64,000 nt of DNA from Bacteroidales bacterium. GTDB taxonomy: Bacteria > Bacteroidota > Bacteroidia > Bacteroidales > P3. This document shows, one piece after another, positions 19,601 to 29,169 of the stretch (its first letter is position 1; every line of letters begins with the position of its first letter). The DNA lies in the NCBI GenBank assembly GCA_017934545.1, contig JAGBJI010000008.1, positions 310,001 to 374,000 on the forward strand, read 5' to 3'. Both the position numbers and the translations under genes were made by a program. Under the pieces are notes generated by a model. It was not told where the DNA came from. It saw only the letters and a program-made list of their open reading frames with translations, and did no database searches.

Positions 19601-21111
19601 TCAGTTCGGTCAATGCACAACTTAACTTACAAACAAACGAAATGCTTTGCAAAGGCGTTTATCTGATTAAATCCGCCGATGCAGCGATAAGCCCTGCCGG
19701 CCATGCTGTAGTTCTGCACCCCGGAGCTCAAATGGACACCATTGACAAGGCAGATATAATATTTAATATTGAAACCAAACTTCACAGAGTTAAAAATGCA
19801 CGCGTCCATATCGCATCGGGTAAGTTGTATTCCGCAAACGGATACATTGATTATAAGGATATGGACAACAAAGTCACAACCGTATTTTTCAAAGACATAA
19901 CTCCAGCCACTGGTTATTCGGTCGGATATGCCGATATAAGCAAATCTGAACCGTTGAACCTCAACTCCGCATTTAAATTTTTCGGTAAACTTATGGTAAC
20001 TGCACCTGACAGTGTTATGAGTTTTGACGGAGGAGTGACCATAGCGTTAAATTGCAATAACGGAAAAGAGAATCCGTGGTTAAAATTTTCGGCTCGGTTG
20101 GATGCGGACAATATTTATATTCCTATAAACGAAGCACCTGTTGACGTAGACGGCAACCGTATTACCACATCAATACTGTTTGATGAAAACAATCTGTCGC
20201 CTAAAACTGCATTTTTTACCTCTGACAAAGAAGCAGACAACGTATTTTTGAAAGCAAAAGGATACTTGACATACGACAAAAAGTCAAAAGAATACCGCAT
20301 TGCAACAAAAGAAAAATTATCTAACATGGATTCGGTAGTATCCGATTACTTATCCGTTTCGTCCGTTTCATGCAAGGCCAAAGGGCAAGGTGCTATCCAA
20401 ATGGGAATTCCTATAGGCAGTGCCGTAAGTACTGACAATTATGGTCAGATAACTACTGATAATGAAAATGCAAATATAAGAATGTCTTTTGCATTCAATT
20501 TCCCTTTCTCCAAAGAGGCATTGGATTACATGGCAAAGGAATTGTACGAAGATATGAACCTGCCTGCCATAGATTTTGAAAACGCTAAAAAATATCAGGA
20601 ATTCCTTCACCACAAATACGGTGACGAAAAAGGGGAAGAATTGTATCAGAATTTAATTGAATACGGTGAATGGGAAAAAATGCCTTCAGGTATGAATTAC
20701 ACCATTCTTATAACTGATGTCAATTTAAATTGGGACCCTGTACGCAGATGCTATATTTCACTGTCCGATGTAGAACTTGCGGCAATAAACGGTGTACAAA
20801 TAAATAAGAAAATACGTGCGAAAATCCAAATGATAAAAAGCGGAATCAACACCGAAATCAGATTATACTTTGAACAGGATTTGGATAATTGGTATTATTT
20901 CGCATATAACGGAACTTCAATGGGGGCAATATCGTCCGACGACAACTTCAATGATTTGGTACAAAAAGCAAAAGACAAAGACTTTAAAGGTTCTAACGGA
21001 AAGAAATATACATTCCGTCTGTCAACTCCGAGTGAGAAGAGAACATTTATTAAAAACATTGAATTGTCTAACTATAAAGACGATTCTTCTTCAGAAGACA
21101 ATGATGACTAA
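16612..21111 (+). CDS. very large exported protein of unknown function (1499 aa)
   Basis: ATG 16612 overlaps the prmA stop; ATG 16624 is an alternative. A signal peptide (MKKFIAISFLTLCSLTLFAQ) leads to about 1475 residues with no family that I can name. The first ~200 residues are helical and charged. The rest alternates short hydrophobic and polar strands, with recurring shapes such as GNGLLGTGRFYFGSS and FDGTVAAGRFRMTGTNCKFD, suggesting a long beta solenoid or repeated sandwich. The C-terminus is acidic (SSSEDNDD), and I see no type IX sorting tail. It probably acts in the periplasm or at the outer membrane. Co-location with plsY and an LTA-synthase-like gene hints at envelope work, by position only. 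Confidence 0.7.
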   Translation: MMEKMKKFIAISFLTLCSLTLFAQRFNSFSSDADKYISELEQLYKTDPNMNKDQKKEWEAIILQYDSVWNTFNSQHKKDVIKLSQLMLKKNIRARSGFYEFLQTQIAFASSNQSAESYNQWLKGMQTYLEKHNIKIYNEAMKATYNLLADNCLYKSKTVSWSFDRDSRYIFRNDPSRGVYADFASPINLTYSAQKGKNTVYATTGRLYLMENSWEGHGGTVNWERSGLNTDSVYAKIKDYSVELKSAGFTADSVTFTNKEYFSYTLDGVFEDRITDKTSKDSRFPKFTSYKKTEYIKSVFPNVDYVGGFSQQGGRFLGTGSQKEPARLVFYKEGNVFMVAKAIEHPFSREGIITEDCQVTFYTNADSIYHPGTKMNYNKNTHVILCTDNKKGISASPWIDSYHQVEIYTEAVYAGLDDHTIEFSSVKGPSGNAFATIESISYYSDYRWYKIQAIDEVSPLYRVKSYADTYNTKEITVKNFSIYTGLDLTQCKLLLMNLSLGGFVTYESYRETAVVKDKLYDFIKANNKKKDYDVLQLQSTTANGEANAILNIYDMDLRLNGIATFSVSDSHNVRITPKSGQMVMQKNRHFSFDGTVAAGRFRMTGTNCKFDYDNFNINMPNIDSLTFSVPSFEDTNILVRIQTPIQRLDCQLVIDEANNKSSVKKIDGYPMLTSLKNSYVFYNSPKIQNGVYDTTNFYYELEPFVIRNMFSFRTDDIKLKGVLHSAGIFNPIEEPLIVMKDYSLGFKKDLGSDGLLAYGGKAKYYNSIDLSCNGLLGTGRFYFGSSKSESKMFVFHPDSMFCQTTKFTYDNPEVNVTKTAEHFYNTQGYMIVEQKAEEFNIYKNNKSIQSGYLRVYPDALTGNGENKTGEMIVKSDMIKYNADSFTADSSDFTLIALDGNSVAFHAANVKSNVNYTTEKGSFTTKNGLQKNDLPYLQYVCYVDQFTWDMKSKLLSLQNSASLNDNSVASKDLKDIIDLPQPGAEFISAHPSQDSLTFSSVNAQLNLQTNEMLCKGVYLIKSADAAISPAGHAVVLHPGAQMDTIDKADIIFNIETKLHRVKNARVHIASGKLYSANGYIDYKDMDNKVTTVFFKDITPATGYSVGYADISKSEPLNLNSAFKFFGKLMVTAPDSVMSFDGGVTIALNCNNGKENPWLKFSARLDADNIYIPINEAPVDVDGNRITTSILFDENNLSPKTAFFTSDKEADNVFLKAKGYLTYDKKSKEYRIATKEKLSNMDSVVSDYLSVSSVSCKAKGQGAIQMGIPIGSAVSTDNYGQITTDNENANIRMSFAFNFPFSKEALDYMAKELYEDMNLPAIDFENAKKYQEFLHHKYGDEKGEELYQNLIEYGEWEKMPSGMNYTILITDVNLNWDPVRRCYISLSDVELAAINGVQINKKIRAKIQMIKSGINTEIRLYFEQDLDNWYYFAYNGTSMGAISSDDNFNDLVQKAKDKDFKGSNGKKYTFRLSTPSEKRTFIKNIELSNYKDDSSSEDNDD

Positions 21112-21127
21112 ACAACTTTTATAAAAA

Positions 21128-21838
21128 ATGATAACGGAACAATTTACAATACTGCGGTGCATACAACTGTTAACAGGATTAATCGTTGCATATCTTTTGG
21201 GAAGTATTCCTTCTGCGGTATGGATAGGAAAAAGTTTTTATGGAACTGACGTCAGAAAAGAGGGGTCACACAATGCTGGAGCGACAAATACCATACGTGT
21301 TTTGGGCTTATTACCGGGATTGATTGTCTTGGCAATGGACGTTGTTAAGGGTTGGGTGGCAGTATATCTATCATCCAATGTATTCGGTTCTTTCCTTAAA
21401 GACTGGAGATGGATAAATGATTTCTCCTATTATTCGTTGGCAGTGGCAATTGTTGTGGTAATCGGCCACGCATTGCCAGTATTTGCAGGATTCAAAGGCG
21501 GAAAAGGCGTGGCAACCATGCTCGGTGCCGTTATAGGATTGTTTAATAACATCATTCCTTTCGTTCTTGCCGTTTTCGTTCTTACGTTTATCCTTACCAA
21601 ATACATATCCGTATCTTCCATGACGGCGGCAATATCTTTTCCTATATTATATATAACGAGTAAACTTTGGCTGCCTAAACACGAGGATATAACTTTGTCC
21701 ATGGCAATATTTTCGGTTATTGTTGCGTTATTTATTTTGTGGACACACAGAAAGAACATTAAAAGATTGTTAAATCACCAAGAACCGAAATTCCGTATAA
21801 AAAAGACAAATCACAACGGAAATCCCGTTAAAGAATAA
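21128..21838 (+). CDS. plsY: glycerol-3-phosphate acyltransferase
   Basis: The 236-residue membrane protein shows the three PlsY motifs: GSIPSAVWIGK, GSHNAGATNTIRV and GFKGGKGVATMLG. PlsY moves an acyl group from acyl phosphate to glycerol 3-phosphate, the first step of phospholipid synthesis. Five or more membrane helices are evident. The C-terminal tail is basic and slightly longer than usual. It lies 16 bases after the large exported protein and 14 before the peptidase gene. Confidence 0.93.
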   Translation: MITEQFTILRCIQLLTGLIVAYLLGSIPSAVWIGKSFYGTDVRKEGSHNAGATNTIRVLGLLPGLIVLAMDVVKGWVAVYLSSNVFGSFLKDWRWINDFSYYSLAVAIVVVIGHALPVFAGFKGGKGVATMLGAVIGLFNNIIPFVLAVFVLTFILTKYISVSSMTAAISFPILYITSKLWLPKHEDITLSMAIFSVIVALFILWTHRKNIKRLLNHQEPKFRIKKTNHNGNPVKE

Positions 21839-21852
21839 ACATATAACACAAG

Positions 21853-23955
21853 ATGAAAAGAAACATAATAATAGTAAGCATATTGTCAATTATGAGTTTA
21901 ATGTCAAGTTGTACTAAAGAAAAACAGGAAAATATCCTTCTTGCAAAGTGGGATACTCCGTATGAAACCATACCTTTTAAAGATATAAAGATATCCGACT
22001 ATGAACCTGCACTGCAAGAAGCAATCAAAATTCACAACAAGGAAATAGATTCCATCATTAACAACAAGGCAAAACCTGACTTTGAGAACACCATTGCTGC
22101 ATTGGATTACAGCGGACGGTTGTTAAAACGCGTCACTATGGTATATGAAAACATGTCAGGTTGTAATACCGACGAACAATTGCAAGCCCTGCAGGAAAAA
22201 ATCTCACCTATGATTGCCAACCACGAAACGGAAATAAAAATGAACGAAAAACTGTTCAACCGTGTAAAGACCGTATGGGACAACCGCAGCAACGAAACCA
22301 TGGACGAGGAGCAACAACACCTTTTAAAACTTACTTACGAATCGTTTGTACGCGGAGGAGCATTGTTGGACAAAGAAAAGAAAGAAGAGTTGAAGAAAAT
22401 CAACCAACAATTAGTCACCTTGAATGACAAATATAATGCAAATGTGCTGGCTGAAACCAAGAACTACAAACTTATTATTTCGGATAAAAACGATTTAAAA
22501 GGCTTGCCGCAATGGCTTATTGACAACGCTGCGAAAGTAGCTGAAGAAAACAATGCAAAAGGAAAATGGATTTTCACCCTTGACAACTCAAGCGTGCTGC
22601 CGTTTTTAACATATTGCGACAACAGAAAGTTAAGACAGGAAATTTTTACCGCCCGTATCAACAGGGCAAACAACGCCAACCAATACGACAACAACAAGAT
22701 AACCGAACAAATACTGCATCTGCGGGCAAAATCCGCACAACTGTTAGGCTACGACAACTTTGCATCGTTTGAATTGGAGCAACGCATGGCAAAAAACCCT
22801 CACAATGCCGACAGTATATTGGAGAATTGTCTGAAATATGCAGTGGTTGCTGCAAAAAACGATATAAAAGAATTCCAATCCATGTTGTCTTCCGACCAGA
22901 AAGGTGCGGAACTGAAGGGTTGGGACATGTATTACTATGCCGAAAAACTTAAAAACAAAAAATATAACTTCAATGAACAACAGGTAAGACCGTACTTTGA
23001 GATAGAGAACGTTAAACAAGGATGTTTTGATAATATAACCAAACTGTACGGACTTACATTCACCAAAATTAACAACATACAAACCTATGCCGAAGACGTA
23101 GATGTTTACCAAGTAAAAGACAAAGACGGCAACCATATGGGTATTCTGTACTTTGACCCTTACATCCGCAACGGCAAAAGTGCGGGTGCATGGTGTACAA
23201 CTTTCACTCCGCAATATAAATACAAGCAAAAACGTATCTCACCTATAGTTCAGGTTTGTTTCAACTACGCAAAACTCAACGGCAGGTCTACCCTTACCGC
23301 CGACGAAGCACTGACTGTTTTCCATGAAATGGGACATGCCGTCAACGAATTTCTTTCTGACGGCACTTATCCTTCAACTTCGGGTACGAGTGTGCCGACC
23401 GATTTTGTTGAAATGCCGTCCCAACTTGCAGAACATTGGTGTATGCAACCCGAGGTGCTGAAAACATTTGCAAAAAATGAGAAAAACGAGATAATACCGC
23501 AGGATATAATAAACAAAATTCAGACTGCGGAAAATTTCAACCAAGGTTTCATGTTCACCGAACTGCTTGCAGCGGCATGGTTGGACATGCAAATGCACAA
23601 AATCTCACCTGACGACACCGTATCTTTACAAGATTTTGAGCAAAAAGCCATGCTTCAAATCAATCTTCCTAAACAAATACCGCCCCGATACAGAAGTACG
23701 TACTTTACACACATATTCGGAGGAGGTTATGCCGCAGGTTATTACTGCTATATATGGAGTGAGATGTTGGATGCGGACGCTTTCATGGCATGGAAAGAAA
23801 CCGGAGATTTGTTCAATCAAAAAGTAAGTGACAAATTTAAAGACTACATACTTGCACACGGCGGAACCAACGATGCAGATGTTCAATACCGCAAATTCAG
23901 AGGCAAAGACCCTGACATGAAATACATGCTTATCAACAGAGGAATGATAAAATAA
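21853..23955 (+). CDS. dcp: M3 family peptidyl-dipeptidase (Dcp-type) lipoprotein
   Basis: The 700-residue product has a lipoprotein signal (LSIMSLMSSC) and the M3 fold. The zinc motif HEMGH is near residue 489 (TVFHEMGHAVNEFLS), and the downstream Glu ligand is in DFVEMPSQLAEHW. YFTHIFGGGYAAGYYCYIWSE near the end is the substrate-binding Tyr/Gly stretch. Enzymes of this type remove dipeptides from C-termini. The lipid anchor places it in the periplasm, probably recycling peptides. It is the fifth gene of the tpiA run. Confidence 0.9.
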   Translation: MKRNIIIVSILSIMSLMSSCTKEKQENILLAKWDTPYETIPFKDIKISDYEPALQEAIKIHNKEIDSIINNKAKPDFENTIAALDYSGRLLKRVTMVYENMSGCNTDEQLQALQEKISPMIANHETEIKMNEKLFNRVKTVWDNRSNETMDEEQQHLLKLTYESFVRGGALLDKEKKEELKKINQQLVTLNDKYNANVLAETKNYKLIISDKNDLKGLPQWLIDNAAKVAEENNAKGKWIFTLDNSSVLPFLTYCDNRKLRQEIFTARINRANNANQYDNNKITEQILHLRAKSAQLLGYDNFASFELEQRMAKNPHNADSILENCLKYAVVAAKNDIKEFQSMLSSDQKGAELKGWDMYYYAEKLKNKKYNFNEQQVRPYFEIENVKQGCFDNITKLYGLTFTKINNIQTYAEDVDVYQVKDKDGNHMGILYFDPYIRNGKSAGAWCTTFTPQYKYKQKRISPIVQVCFNYAKLNGRSTLTADEALTVFHEMGHAVNEFLSDGTYPSTSGTSVPTDFVEMPSQLAEHWCMQPEVLKTFAKNEKNEIIPQDIINKIQTAENFNQGFMFTELLAAAWLDMQMHKISPDDTVSLQDFEQKAMLQINLPKQIPPRYRSTYFTHIFGGGYAAGYYCYIWSEMLDADAFMAWKETGDLFNQKVSDKFKDYILAHGGTNDADVQYRKFRGKDPDMKYMLINRGMIK

Positions 23956-23964
23956 ACGTTCCAA

Positions 23965-25800
23965 GTGAAGAATAATCCGTTATACAATATAATATTAATA
24001 TTTGCAGTATACGTTTTTTGGATAACCGTATGTGCAGTTCAAAAACCTGTTTTCCTTTTATGCAATCACGTTGACAACATTCACCCCAAGGATGTTACAG
24101 ACGTAGTGCTGCACGGCTTGAAACTTGACGTTTGCTTTGCCGCTTACCTGACGTTTATCCCCATACTGCTGCTGTTAATACGCACTTTTGTTTCATACAA
24201 CTTAAAAAAAGCGTTCCAAATCTACACCGTAATAACGGCTGTTGTGATTACGGTTATTTTTTCAGTGGACTGTGTGCTTTATTCCTACTGGGGATTCAGA
24301 ATGGATTCCACATTGATTTTCTATCTCAAGGATTTTAACGAAAGTTTGAACAGTGTTACTGCGGGCGATGTGATAAAATTCTGCCTTATAGCACTGCCCT
24401 ACTTTGCTTTTATTTACTTTCTGCACAATTTTACCGTAAAAAAACTATTACAAATTGAAGTAAAACCCAAATTAAAAGCGGATATACCCGTACTTGTATT
24501 GCTTATACCGTTGTTTATTGTCTTTACACGCGGAGGATTCTCCGCCGCAACGGCAAATATAGGCATGGTATATTACAGTGACAACCAAAAACTCAACATA
24601 GCTGCTATCAATCCTGCATTCTCTTTGGTTTATTCGCTTACAAAACAAGAAGATTTTGCCAATAAATATAAATTCTACGATGACCAATATTGCCAAAACG
24701 AATTTAAAAAACTGTTAAACCACACCGACAACGAAACTCTGCAATGGTTAAGCACCCCGCGGCCGAACGTATTGGTCATCATATTGGAAAGTTTCTCCGC
24801 TTCGGTCATCAAAGCCTTTGACGGAGCGTATGCTTATGTGGATTCAATGCAGGTAACCCCCAATTTAAACCGCTTGGCTTCTGAATCCGTTGTCTTCAAA
24901 AATGCTTTTTCAAACGGCATGCGTACCGACAGGGGAATTGTTTCGGTGCTTACGGGATTTCCTGCACAACCCGACATGTCCATAATTAAATACCCGGAAA
25001 AGACACGCAGCCTGCCTACTATGGCAAAAGTTCTTACTTCAGCGGGGTATCATACAAGCATGCTGTACGGCGGAGATATAAACTTTGCAAACATGCGCAG
25101 CTATTTCTATTCTTCAATGTACAAAACCGTAACCGATTTTAAAGCCTTTGACATCAAATACCGCATGAACAAATGGGGCGTCAACGACGCCAAAACCTTT
25201 GAATATCTGTACGCTTACTTAACCAGCGACACTTTAAAAACGCCTTACTTCGCTACTTTCCTAACTCTGTCTTCGCACGAACCCTTTGACGTGCCGTGCA
25301 ACAAGTTTTCAGACCCGTATCTCAACGGCGTAGCCTATACGGATTCGTGCTTGGGAGTGTTTATTGACAAATTGAAGACAACACCTCTTTGGCAAAACAC
25401 CCTTGTAGTGCTTGTTGCCGACCATGGTTATCCTTATCCGCAGGGTATAAGCGATTATGACATGCGTAAATACCGTATCCCCGTAATGTTTACGGGCGGC
25501 GTGATAAAACAACCGTTGGTTACGGATAAGTTTTTCAACCAAACGGATATACCAAAAACCGTTTTCACCCAGATGAACCTGCCGTGCAGCGAGTTTATTT
25601 ACTCCCGCGACATATTCAACCCTACTTACAACAACTACGCTTACTATGTTTTCAACAACGGATTTTGCTTTATAGACTCTACAGGCTACACTATGTGGGA
25701 CAACAACTCAATGCAGGTAATGTCAAACCCAGATTCGCAAAGGGAAACCAAAGGCAAAGTCCTTTTACAGACCATATACAAAGACATAGCCAAAAGATAA
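23965..25800 (+). CDS. LTA synthase family sulfatase-like membrane protein
   Basis: The 611-residue product starts with GTG at 23965, nine bases after the peptidase stop. Five transmembrane helices (about 8-30, 45-68, 78-100, 130-150, 172-190) precede an extracytoplasmic alkaline-phosphatase fold. VLVIILESFSAS carries the first metal Glu, NGMRTDRGI the catalytic Thr, and VLVADHG the C-terminal metal Asp-His. Gram-negative members move phosphoglycerol or phosphoethanolamine onto envelope glycans. The substrate here is unknown. It overlaps the next gene by one base. Confidence 0.85.
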   Translation: MKNNPLYNIILIFAVYVFWITVCAVQKPVFLLCNHVDNIHPKDVTDVVLHGLKLDVCFAAYLTFIPILLLLIRTFVSYNLKKAFQIYTVITAVVITVIFSVDCVLYSYWGFRMDSTLIFYLKDFNESLNSVTAGDVIKFCLIALPYFAFIYFLHNFTVKKLLQIEVKPKLKADIPVLVLLIPLFIVFTRGGFSAATANIGMVYYSDNQKLNIAAINPAFSLVYSLTKQEDFANKYKFYDDQYCQNEFKKLLNHTDNETLQWLSTPRPNVLVIILESFSASVIKAFDGAYAYVDSMQVTPNLNRLASESVVFKNAFSNGMRTDRGIVSVLTGFPAQPDMSIIKYPEKTRSLPTMAKVLTSAGYHTSMLYGGDINFANMRSYFYSSMYKTVTDFKAFDIKYRMNKWGVNDAKTFEYLYAYLTSDTLKTPYFATFLTLSSHEPFDVPCNKFSDPYLNGVAYTDSCLGVFIDKLKTTPLWQNTLVVLVADHGYPYPQGISDYDMRKYRIPVMFTGGVIKQPLVTDKFFNQTDIPKTVFTQMNLPCSEFIYSRDIFNPTYNNYAYYVFNNGFCFIDSTGYTMWDNNSMQVMSNPDSQRETKGKVLLQTIYKDIAKR

Positions 25801-26792
25801 TGGATATAAACGATATTGTTCAGGCGTTCGTCAGCCTGAAAGACGACATAAATGCAAACATTGACACTCCGCTGTATCAAAACGTTTTCGCCAAAGCCGA
25901 ACTTCAAAACCCGTGGTTTACAAAACAACAATGCCGCTGTGCAGTTAACAGTTTCACCCCTTGGTTTGAACGTCCGCTGCTCAACTCTTTAACAAAAGAA
26001 TACGGCATTAGAGGATTAAAAGACAAAAAAATACTTGTCATATGTGCGGGCAATATTCCTGCCGTTGCTTTCCACGACATAGTGTGTGTGCTGCTTGCGG
26101 GCTGCAAAGTTGCGGTCAAACTCTCATCTTCTGATTCTGTCATAATACCTTTCCTTTTACAAAGGTTGTGTTGTTTTTGCAATGAACTGCAATCACGCAT
26201 TGAACTAACCGACGATAAAAACCGACTGAAAGATTTGCACTTTGACGCCGTAACAGCGACGGGCAGCAACTCCTCTGCACTTTATTTTGAAAAATATTTT
26301 GCAAACGTTCCGCACATAATACGCAAAAGCCGCACTTCCGTTGCCGTGTTGGACAACCAAACGGATATCACGGGCATAGAAGACGACATCTGCCTTTATT
26401 TCGGATTGGGTTGCAGGAACATATCCTGCCTTTTCGTGCCGGAGGATTACGATTTTACAAAGATAAAACAACGCCTTGAAAAATACTCTTATTACCTTGA
26501 CCACCACAAATACCGCAACAATTACGACTATCAACAAGCCGTGATGATAATGAACAACATTCCTTTCATTCAAGCGGGTTGTATGCTTTTAAGACAAAGC
26601 ACCGAAATATTTTCTCCCGTTTCCGTTCTGAACTATATATGTTACGAAAGCAAAGAACACCTGCACGCAATGCTTAAAACGCAACAGGACAACCTGCAAT
26701 GCACAGCAAACGCTTTCGGAAAAATGCAACAACCAGCATTCACTCAATATGCCGACGGCGTGGACACTATGCGTTGGCTTATGAACGTTTGA
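25800..26792 (+). CDS. acyl-CoA reductase, LuxC-like
   Basis: I start at ATG 25800 (TAATG junction), giving 330 residues; the frame is open 72 codons upstream, but that part is inside the sulfatase gene. ILVICAGNIPAVAFHDIVCVLLAG and KLSSSDSVIIPF match the LuxC nucleotide region, and GLGCRNISC carries the catalytic Cys. LuxC-type enzymes reduce acyl-CoA or acyl phosphate to aldehyde. In Bacteroidota such genes are frequent without luxAB, so luminescence is not implied. It ends the tpiA run. Confidence 0.82.
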   Translation: MDINDIVQAFVSLKDDINANIDTPLYQNVFAKAELQNPWFTKQQCRCAVNSFTPWFERPLLNSLTKEYGIRGLKDKKILVICAGNIPAVAFHDIVCVLLAGCKVAVKLSSSDSVIIPFLLQRLCCFCNELQSRIELTDDKNRLKDLHFDAVTATGSNSSALYFEKYFANVPHIIRKSRTSVAVLDNQTDITGIEDDICLYFGLGCRNISCLFVPEDYDFTKIKQRLEKYSYYLDHHKYRNNYDYQQAVMIMNNIPFIQAGCMLLRQSTEIFSPVSVLNYICYESKEHLHAMLKTQQDNLQCTANAFGKMQQPAFTQYADGVDTMRWLMNV

Positions 26793-26827
26793 TTTGCAGG
26801 ACTTATAACACAAAAAAACATTTTGTT

Positions 26828-26900
26828 TTGTGAAAGCAAAAATAAAAAACATATGTTTTTTTTCGCAAATACATATGTTTTTTCATTTTCTTTTCTGAAA
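26828..26900. repeat. CATATG phased-module element, copy D (2 modules)
   Basis: Two CATATG cores start at 26850 and 26872, 22 bp apart. The TCTGAA flank starts at 26894, exactly one module on, and a degenerate TTGTGA flank at 26828, one module before. Losing two whole modules keeps the phase, which shows that the module is the unit of change. Confidence 0.8.
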
Positions 26901-26939
26901 ATAGTTACGTGAGTTCACCGTCGGAAACGATTTATTGCG

Positions 26940-26947
26940 TAAATTTG
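26940..26947 (+). promoter_or_regulatory. -7 promoter box for the DUF4421 gene
   Basis: TAAATTTG, 21 bases before ATG 26968. It argues against the longer TTG-started frame from 26935. Confidence 0.55.
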
Positions 26948-26967
26948 CACTTTTAAATCAAAAAACT

Positions 26968-27966
26968 ATGAAACAATTTCTTTACTCCATGTTGTCCTTT
27001 GTGCTGATAATGCCCGCAGTGCATGCACAAAAAACGGACAAACATTTTTTCAAAGACATAGATTCCGTTTTCGGTCTTTCGTCGGTAAAAAAGATTGACA
27101 CGTCTTATTATACCATCGCCGAAAAAGGTTGGATGGTCAACCTGAACAACAACTTTGCAGGCTTTTTAATGAAAAGCGAATTGAAAAACGTACCGCTTTA
27201 CCAAAGCACGAAGATGACCTTACACTCGGCATTCAACTACCAACTCTCCACAACGTTCGGTTACCGCAATTTAATCTTGGGCGTTTCTTTGGCAAACATC
27301 AACGGCAATGCCGAAGATTTCACCGTGTCGCTGACATCTAACGCTTGGGGCTTTGAGTTCCGCAGATTGGCTACGCAGGACGTGAGGGGCAACCTGTCAA
27401 CTGCAGCCTACGGCGATGATATAACCGTTGCACAGGGCGACGTTAAGATAAAAACCAAATACCTGCGTGCTTACCATGTGTTTAACAACAAAAAATATTC
27501 TACCACTGCGGCTACGGACGGACGCTGCACGCAGAAAAAATCCGCAGGTTCGCTTTTGTTCTATACCAACTATTCGCAAAACACCGTCACCTTGCTTAAC
27601 AACGACATTATCCAACGTTTCAACGGCATCAAAACCATAGAATACTCACAGGCGGAATTGTCCTTGGGTTACGGTTACAACTTTACGCCCAACCGCGGCA
27701 AAGTTTTGTTCAACTTAAGCCTTATGCCGATGTTCGTAGTTCTGACTTCCAACTATATAACCGACACTTCGTTGAAAGAAACCGACACTGAAAACAAATA
27801 TTTCTTCAATTGCATGGGACGTTTTACGGCTTCGTACCGTGTGAGCGACAATTTCGGGTTGTGTTTTTCCGCTTTTTTGAACACGAACAGATTTTCGTCT
27901 GCAGACAATCTGAAAGTAAATATGTACGATTACCTGATAAAGACTTCGCTTTGCTTCAGGTTTTAA
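26968..27966 (+). CDS. DUF4421-type outer-membrane protein
   Basis: The 332-residue product starts MKQFLYSMLSFVLIM and is cut after VHAQ. The body has paired beta strands and ends in Phe after an aromatic-rich strand (LIKTSLCFRF), as outer-membrane barrels do. TLHSAFNYQLSTTFGYRNLILGVSLA and WGFEFRRL resemble DUF4421, a Bacteroidota family of unknown function. It stands alone under its own promoter, with the DUF819 gene 22 bases downstream. Confidence 0.65.
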   Translation: MKQFLYSMLSFVLIMPAVHAQKTDKHFFKDIDSVFGLSSVKKIDTSYYTIAEKGWMVNLNNNFAGFLMKSELKNVPLYQSTKMTLHSAFNYQLSTTFGYRNLILGVSLANINGNAEDFTVSLTSNAWGFEFRRLATQDVRGNLSTAAYGDDITVAQGDVKIKTKYLRAYHVFNNKKYSTTAATDGRCTQKKSAGSLLFYTNYSQNTVTLLNNDIIQRFNGIKTIEYSQAELSLGYGYNFTPNRGKVLFNLSLMPMFVVLTSNYITDTSLKETDTENKYFFNCMGRFTASYRVSDNFGLCFSAFLNTNRFSSADNLKVNMYDYLIKTSLCFRF

Positions 27967-27988
27967 ACGAAAATAATTCTTATTTGCA

Positions 27989-29149
27989 ATGAATATATTT
28001 ATAATATTGTTCTGTGTGTTCTGCCCTCTGTTGATACTGTGGCTTACTTACCGCTTTCCTTTTTTGAACAAAGTAGGAAGCATAATCATCGCTTATATAA
28101 TAGGAGTTGCATTGGGTCTTACTGGAATAATTCCCGACACTGACGCAACGCACGAAATACAAACATCAATTGCTAAAGTTACCATACCGCTTGCCATTCC
28201 CCTTTTGTTGCTTTCATCCGATATACGCTCGTGGACGAAACTTGCTCCGTCGTTTATCAAATCCACAATCTTCGGTCTGTTGGGTTGTGCCGGGGCAATA
28301 ACGGTGGGATTTCTGCTTTACGGACGCCACAATGCACAAATGTTTGCCAATATAGGCGGCATGCTGACGGGATTGTACACAGGAGGCAACGCCAACCTTG
28401 CTTCGCTGAAAATGGCATTGGGTGTTGACAGCGACACTTATGTTTTGGTTTCGGCATACAGCACGGTTATGAGTGCAGTGTACCTGTTCTTTGTAATCAT
28501 TGCAGGAAAGAAAGTGCTGCGGCTGTTTATGCCCGATTTCAAATACGACAAAACCAAAGAGGACGGTGACATCAAAATAGAAAACCATGACAACGAACTG
28601 TTTTTAGGACTTTTCCGAAAAGACAATATGAAAAATCTCGGTCTTGCGATGCTCATCACCGTGGGTATAATAGCTGCGGGTGCAGGCATAGCCATGCTTT
28701 TCCCTAAAGACATGTTCCAATCCATGTTCATTCTTGCCATAAGCCTGCTTTCCGTTCTGGCTTCAATGAACCGAAAAGTGCGTTCAATCAAGCGGACGTT
28801 TGAACTTGGAACATATTTCATACTTATATTCTCTTTGGCGGTGGCTTCGCAGGTCAGCTTTGCCACTTTGTCGCAGGTGGACGGCAACTTGTTTTTGTTT
28901 GTCACCGTTGCAACCATCGGGGCATTGGTTTTCCATGTATTGCTGTCCGCAATTTTCAGAATAGATACCGACACTACGCTTACCACCAGCATTTCCCTTA
29001 TCTGTTCACCGCCTTTTGCACCCGTTATGGGGTCGGCTCTGAAAAACCGTGCCGTAATCGGACCCGGCATAGCGGTAGGACTGTTCGGCTATGCCATAGG
29101 AACGTATTTCGGATTTGCCGTTGCCAAATTTTTGATGTTGCTTGTGTAA
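27989..29149 (+). CDS. DUF819 family membrane protein
   Basis: The 386-residue product has about ten transmembrane helices. IPLAIPLLLLSSDIRSW, GMLTGLYTGGNANLASL and GPGIAVGLFGYAIGTYFGF are characteristic of DUF819, which is related to sodium-dependent carboxylate or keto-acid carriers. Substrate and direction are unknown. A ~45-residue polar loop (about 181-215) divides the helices into two halves. It follows the DUF4421 gene closely and could share its transcript. Confidence 0.8.
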   Translation: MNIFIILFCVFCPLLILWLTYRFPFLNKVGSIIIAYIIGVALGLTGIIPDTDATHEIQTSIAKVTIPLAIPLLLLSSDIRSWTKLAPSFIKSTIFGLLGCAGAITVGFLLYGRHNAQMFANIGGMLTGLYTGGNANLASLKMALGVDSDTYVLVSAYSTVMSAVYLFFVIIAGKKVLRLFMPDFKYDKTKEDGDIKIENHDNELFLGLFRKDNMKNLGLAMLITVGIIAAGAGIAMLFPKDMFQSMFILAISLLSVLASMNRKVRSIKRTFELGTYFILIFSLAVASQVSFATLSQVDGNLFLFVTVATIGALVFHVLLSAIFRIDTDTTLTTSISLICSPPFAPVMGSALKNRAVIGPGIAVGLFGYAIGTYFGFAVAKFLMLLV

Positions 29150-29169
29150 ATCGTTTTCTCAATACAATT

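Noticed and set aside
25800..26792. Luminescence gene cluster suggested by the LuxC-like gene
   Set aside because: No luxA, luxB, luxD or luxE neighbour exists; LuxC-like reductases are widespread in this phylum without light production.
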